NCBI RefSeq assembly: GCF_011745365.1
Contig: NW_024468912.1
Span: forward strand, 3,782,001-3,846,000
Length of the DNA: 64,000 nucleotides
From: Cryphonectria parasitica EP155
Taxonomy: Eukaryota; Ascomycota; Sordariomycetes; Diaporthales; Cryphonectriaceae
Direction of reading: 5' to 3'
Shown: in pieces, positions 60,915 through 64,000 of the stretch
Layout: every line of letters begins with the position of its first letter
Position numbering within the stretch: the first letter of the stretch is position 1
The notes under the pieces: model-generated
Told to the model about the DNA's origin: nothing
Seen by the model: only the letters and a program-made list of their open reading frames with translations
The model's database searches: none
Position numbers and translations under genes: made by a program

Positions 60915-62201
60915 ATGACGAACGAATTTGACCAGCTTCTTGCCGAGTGCACAAAGAAGGGGTCGGCTACTGTGCACGGCGCGCTCATGAAATGTGTCGA
61001 CAAAAATGGTCGGTGTTTGTCTTTGGGAGCCCTCTGAATATTGAACACTGCGCAACATGGATTGGCTGACGGACCAAACCCAAACCACCGTATAGGAAAG
61101 GTATTGTACCAAAAGACGGTGGGCTACAACTCCCTCTCTGAGGATGCCGCCCCCCTGCGCGAAGACGCGACTCTGAGGGTGGCGAGCGCCACCAAGTTCA
61201 TAACCAGCGTCGCGCTGCTCCAGTGCGTGGAGAGGGGTCAGATCGGCCTGGATGAGCCCATGACCAGCATCCTCCCGGAGCTGCAGGGCAAGGAAATCCT
61301 TGAGCGCGCCATCGAGGGCAGCGCCGAGGCCCTGACTACACGCCCCAGCCAGACGGCCATCACCGCCCGCCACCTGCTCACGCACATGTCTGGGCTGGGC
61401 TACGCATTCATGCATCCCCTTCTCACGCAATGGATGGAGACCGGGGCCGCAAGCCGATCTGACCGGCTCACAGAGAGGTACAACCAGCCTCTCGCCTTCG
61501 AGCCGGGCCAGGGGTGGCTGTACGGCACCAGCCTGGACTGGGCCGGCGTCGCCGTGAGCCGGATGAACGGCGGCGTCACGCTCGAGGAGTACATGGTCGA
61601 GAACATCTGGAAGGCGGTGGGCCGCCCGGCGCCCTATCCGGTGTTTCACGTCTCCCAGCACCCCGAGTACGAGGCGCGGCTCATGCGGGCTGCCGAGCGG
61701 ACAGAGGACGGCGGCCTGAAGCCCTCGCCCGGCACGGCTTTCCTCGCCGGTCTGGTCGACGATGAGGGCGGTGCCGGGCTGACTCTGACGGCGGACGACT
61801 ACGTGGCGGTCCTGCAGGACCTGGTCTCGGACGCGCCGAGGCTGTTGAGGCCCGAGACCATCGCGAGGATGCTGGAGCCGCAGATCCCAGACGGCTCGCC
61901 TGCGCACCCGATGCTGATCGAGTTGAAGCCGGCCTGGGAGATGGTCGCGGGCCCCGCGAGGGATGAGCACGTCAATCATGGCCTGGGGGGTCTGCTGGTC
62001 TTGGAAGAGGTGCCGGAGATTGCGCAGCCGAAGAACATACTCTGCTGGGGAGGGGCCTCGAACATCTCGTGGTTTATCTGCAAGGAGCGTGGGGTTGCGG
62101 GGTTCTTTGCGACGCAGATGTCGCCTTTTGGGGATCCAGTGGTGAGGGAGCTCGTCAATGGGTGGAAGAAGGATTTCTGGACCAGTCTGGGGAAACTGTA
62201 G
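60915..62201 (+). CDS. Serine beta-lactamase-like hydrolase/transesterase
   Basis: Two exons (60915-61008 and 61096-62201) give 399 residues. The S-x-x-K motif of class C beta-lactamase/penicillin-binding folds is present as SATK (Ser62-Ala-Thr-Lys65), in LRVASATKFITSVALLQC. HLLTHMSGLGY follows, and the second catalytic region has Tyr174 in WLYGTSLDWAGV. Fungal members include esterases and acyltransferases such as LovD in lovastatin synthesis, so this may act on esters rather than antibiotics. The N-terminus is short and has no signal peptide, so it should be cytosolic. No polyketide synthase or other secondary-metabolism gene lies nearby in the window, so its substrate cannot be inferred. 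The intron uses a GTCGGT donor; splicing is needed to keep the start in frame. Confidence 0.88.
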
Positions 62202-62538
62202 GGGATCTGTGTTATTGTTTCGCCTCTCTCGGATGAGAATTGAAGTGTCTCAGTTGTGACTGATACTTGGGACGGCAACTGACTTTGTACTGGAAATCAC
62301 GAGTTACTTTTGTCTGTCTATAACATTACGGATGGCCTGAAGTCTGTCGAATGACTCGGCTTGGGACAACACAATGCCTCTTCTCCTGGACTGAAAACCA
62401 CCGATCGGAAAGACGTTCTTGACAGAGACAACAATTTAGATCCAAAATGTCTGGGCGTCTATTGATCCTAGGCACAGCTACGCTCTATAATTCCACCGTC
62501 CATATACTAATAATGGCATAAATCCCACCGTGTCAAGG
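62202..62538. other. Convergent intergenic region between hydrolase gene and sec18
   Basis: 3' flanks only; nothing else is recognised. Confidence 0.6.
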
Positions 62539-64000
62539 TTAATATTGCGGGGTGGCCAAGCTGGCCATTGCAGTGCGCATCTCCTCAGCGAACCAGTTGA
62601 CCTTCTGGTCTTCGTTCCTCAGAGACTTTGCAGATCCCGCAATCTCCAGGATGCCCTTAATACCCACGTTCACCTGGTTGGAACCCTGGGTCGCCTCTGC
62701 CACCATGTTCATGGCTTCGACCAGATAACTCTTGTCCTCGAATACCTGCTGGTCCTCCAGAACGTACTCCAGCTCGTTGAGACTGTGCAGGCTAGGTACA
62801 GGGATCTCCTTGTTGAAGATGGAGGTGAAGTCGAGCTGCTGAAGAATACTGCGTCGAGACGTTGTGCCCATAATGAGAAGGCGGTGGCCCTTGGGCGGGA
62901 TGGCGCGGATGAGTGTCCGCAGCGTCTGGAGGATTGTATTGGACATGCGGGGGCCAACAGGGTTCCATTCGATTAGACCTTCAATGTCATCGCTAGAATC
63001 GAGGTCAGCAGTGATCCTGATTTAAGAGGGGGGGGAGGTGGGGGGGGGGGGGGTAATGCAGCCAGGGGATACTTACACAATCAGAATGCTCAGAGGAGAC
63101 TTTGTAGCATCCGTGAAGATTTTGTGGATGTGGTCTCGCTTGGCCATCTCATCGCGATAGCCGACCAAGGATTCTGGGGAGATGATCTTGATGAATGGGA
63201 ACTCGGATGCTTTGGCGATATGTGATGCCAGGGACGTCTTGCCGCTCCCGTCGGGGCCATGGAAGAGTAGAGAAAATGAGGGCGACCTCGACGTCTGATC
63301 CCGGAGTGCGTCCAGATAGATCATGCACGAGTTGATGATCTGGTCGACGCTGGACGAGAAATGTACGATGCCGTAGATAATAGACTTGGTGAGCTCTTCG
63401 TCCGAAACACCAAACGCCGGTGTCACCTCCGAGAGTGCCGCCATAAAGTCTTGTCGAGTAATCACGAGGTTGCTCACGTCCTTTGACACGGCTGCCATGC
63501 TTCCGGCTTGCGTGTGTCTATTAAATGCGAAGGACGCCGCACTCTTGGCAAGACCGTTGAGCTCGGCACCGGAGAAGTTCTTGGTCAGTGCAGCGAGCTC
63601 GGCGAGGTTCACATCATCCGCTATACGGCCGTTCTCTCTCATCTTGCTCGTGTGGATCTTGAGAATCTGCTGTCGGCCTTTCTCGTCGGGGAGGCTGATT
63701 TCAACCTGGACCTCGAGACGACCCGGACGGAGGAGTGCATCATCGATCATATCCTTCCGGTTCGTCATGCCGATGAGGAGAATGTTGTTCAGCTGGTCCA
63801 CACCGTCAAGCTTGCTGAGCAGCTGGTTCACCACGCTGTCACCAACGCCGGTGCCGCCACCAGCGCCGGAGCCACGCTGCTTGCACACGGCATCCAACTC
63901 GTCAAAGATGATGACGTGCAGCTCACTCTCGTCGCCCTTCTCCTTGTACTCCTTCTCGGCGTCTGCGAACATCTTTCTGATGTTCTCTTCCGACTGACCG
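62539..64000 (-). CDS. sec18: SEC18/NSF vesicle-fusion ATPase, C-terminal part (cut by window end)
   Basis: Exons 64000-63077 and 62992-62539 (minus strand) encode the last 458 residues or so; the N-domain and start lie beyond the window. The D1 ATPase continues from GQSEENIRK, through Walker B (HVIIFDELDAV), NRKDMIDDALLRPGRLE with its arginine fingers, and the LTKNFSGAELNGL sensor region. The D2 domain has a P-loop of GPDGSGKT type, then SPESLVGY and the degenerate Walker B ILIVDDIEGL, split by the intron. With alpha-SNAP it disassembles SNARE complexes after fusion. A poly-G tract lies in the intron (about 63027-63053). The assignment is firm. Confidence 0.96.
63027..63053 (+). repeat. Poly-G tract in the last sec18 intron
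   Basis: G-runs interrupted by single A and T bases lie between the two sec18 exons; on the gene's own strand this is a C-rich polypyrimidine stretch close to the donor side. Confidence 0.8.

Overview
The window is a nuclear segment of a filamentous ascomycete (Pezizomycotina, most likely a sordariomycete-type fungus). The evidence is short GT-AG spliceosomal introns (mostly 50-130 nt), loosely spaced genes on both strands, and a typical filamentous-fungal gene set: alpha-1,3-glucan synthase, a Hook dynein adaptor, a PtaB/LDB-type Q-rich co-regulator and a fungal I9-type inhibitor. There are no operons, CRISPR arrays or bacterial signals. Exon boundaries were worked out by hand from splice sites and reading phase; none was tested against transcripts.

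Layout. 0-21 kb is a conserved housekeeping block: the 3' part of an LDB1/PtaB-like co-regulator (+), atg8 (-), mitochondrial-type coproporphyrinogen oxidase (+), a ZSWIM7/Sws1-like SWIM protein (+), proteasome subunit RPN8 (-), adenylate kinase (+), hookA (-) and a small secreted I9-type inhibitor (-). 21.3-41.3 kb is an accessory, gene-poor tract: a decayed C2H2-zinc-finger/protein-kinase gene with several frameshifts and stops, one intact-looking three-pass membrane glycoprotein of unknown function, then about 12 kb with no convincing gene. 41.3-49.0 kb holds a complete 2392-residue alpha-1,3-glucan synthase. 49.0-52.6 kb is again gene-poor and carries a broken kelch-repeat gene. 52.6-64.0 kb returns to housekeeping genes: NOP58 (-) divergent from V-ATPase subunit d (+), mitochondrial uS15m (-) divergent from cytosolic uS2/RPS0 (+), a serine beta-lactamase-like hydrolase (+), and the 3' half of SEC18/NSF (-), cut by the window end.

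Most genes belong to separate core processes: transcription co-regulation, autophagy, haem synthesis, recombination, proteolysis, energy charge, endosome motility, cell wall, ribosome biogenesis and translation, vacuolar acidification, and membrane fusion. The main points of interest are: (1) hookA has an unusually long 499-nt intron that stays open in frame with coding-like codons, so retention would replace the conserved cargo-binding tail; (2) the kinase remnant lacks all three hallmark catalytic motifs and sits next to an orphan membrane glycoprotein; (3) adk1 and hem13 carry N-terminal extensions that look like mitochondrial targeting signals; (4) five 8-bp telomere-like repeats lie in the shared uS15m/uS2 promoter; (5) the SWIM protein has a very long insert inside its zinc-binding motif.
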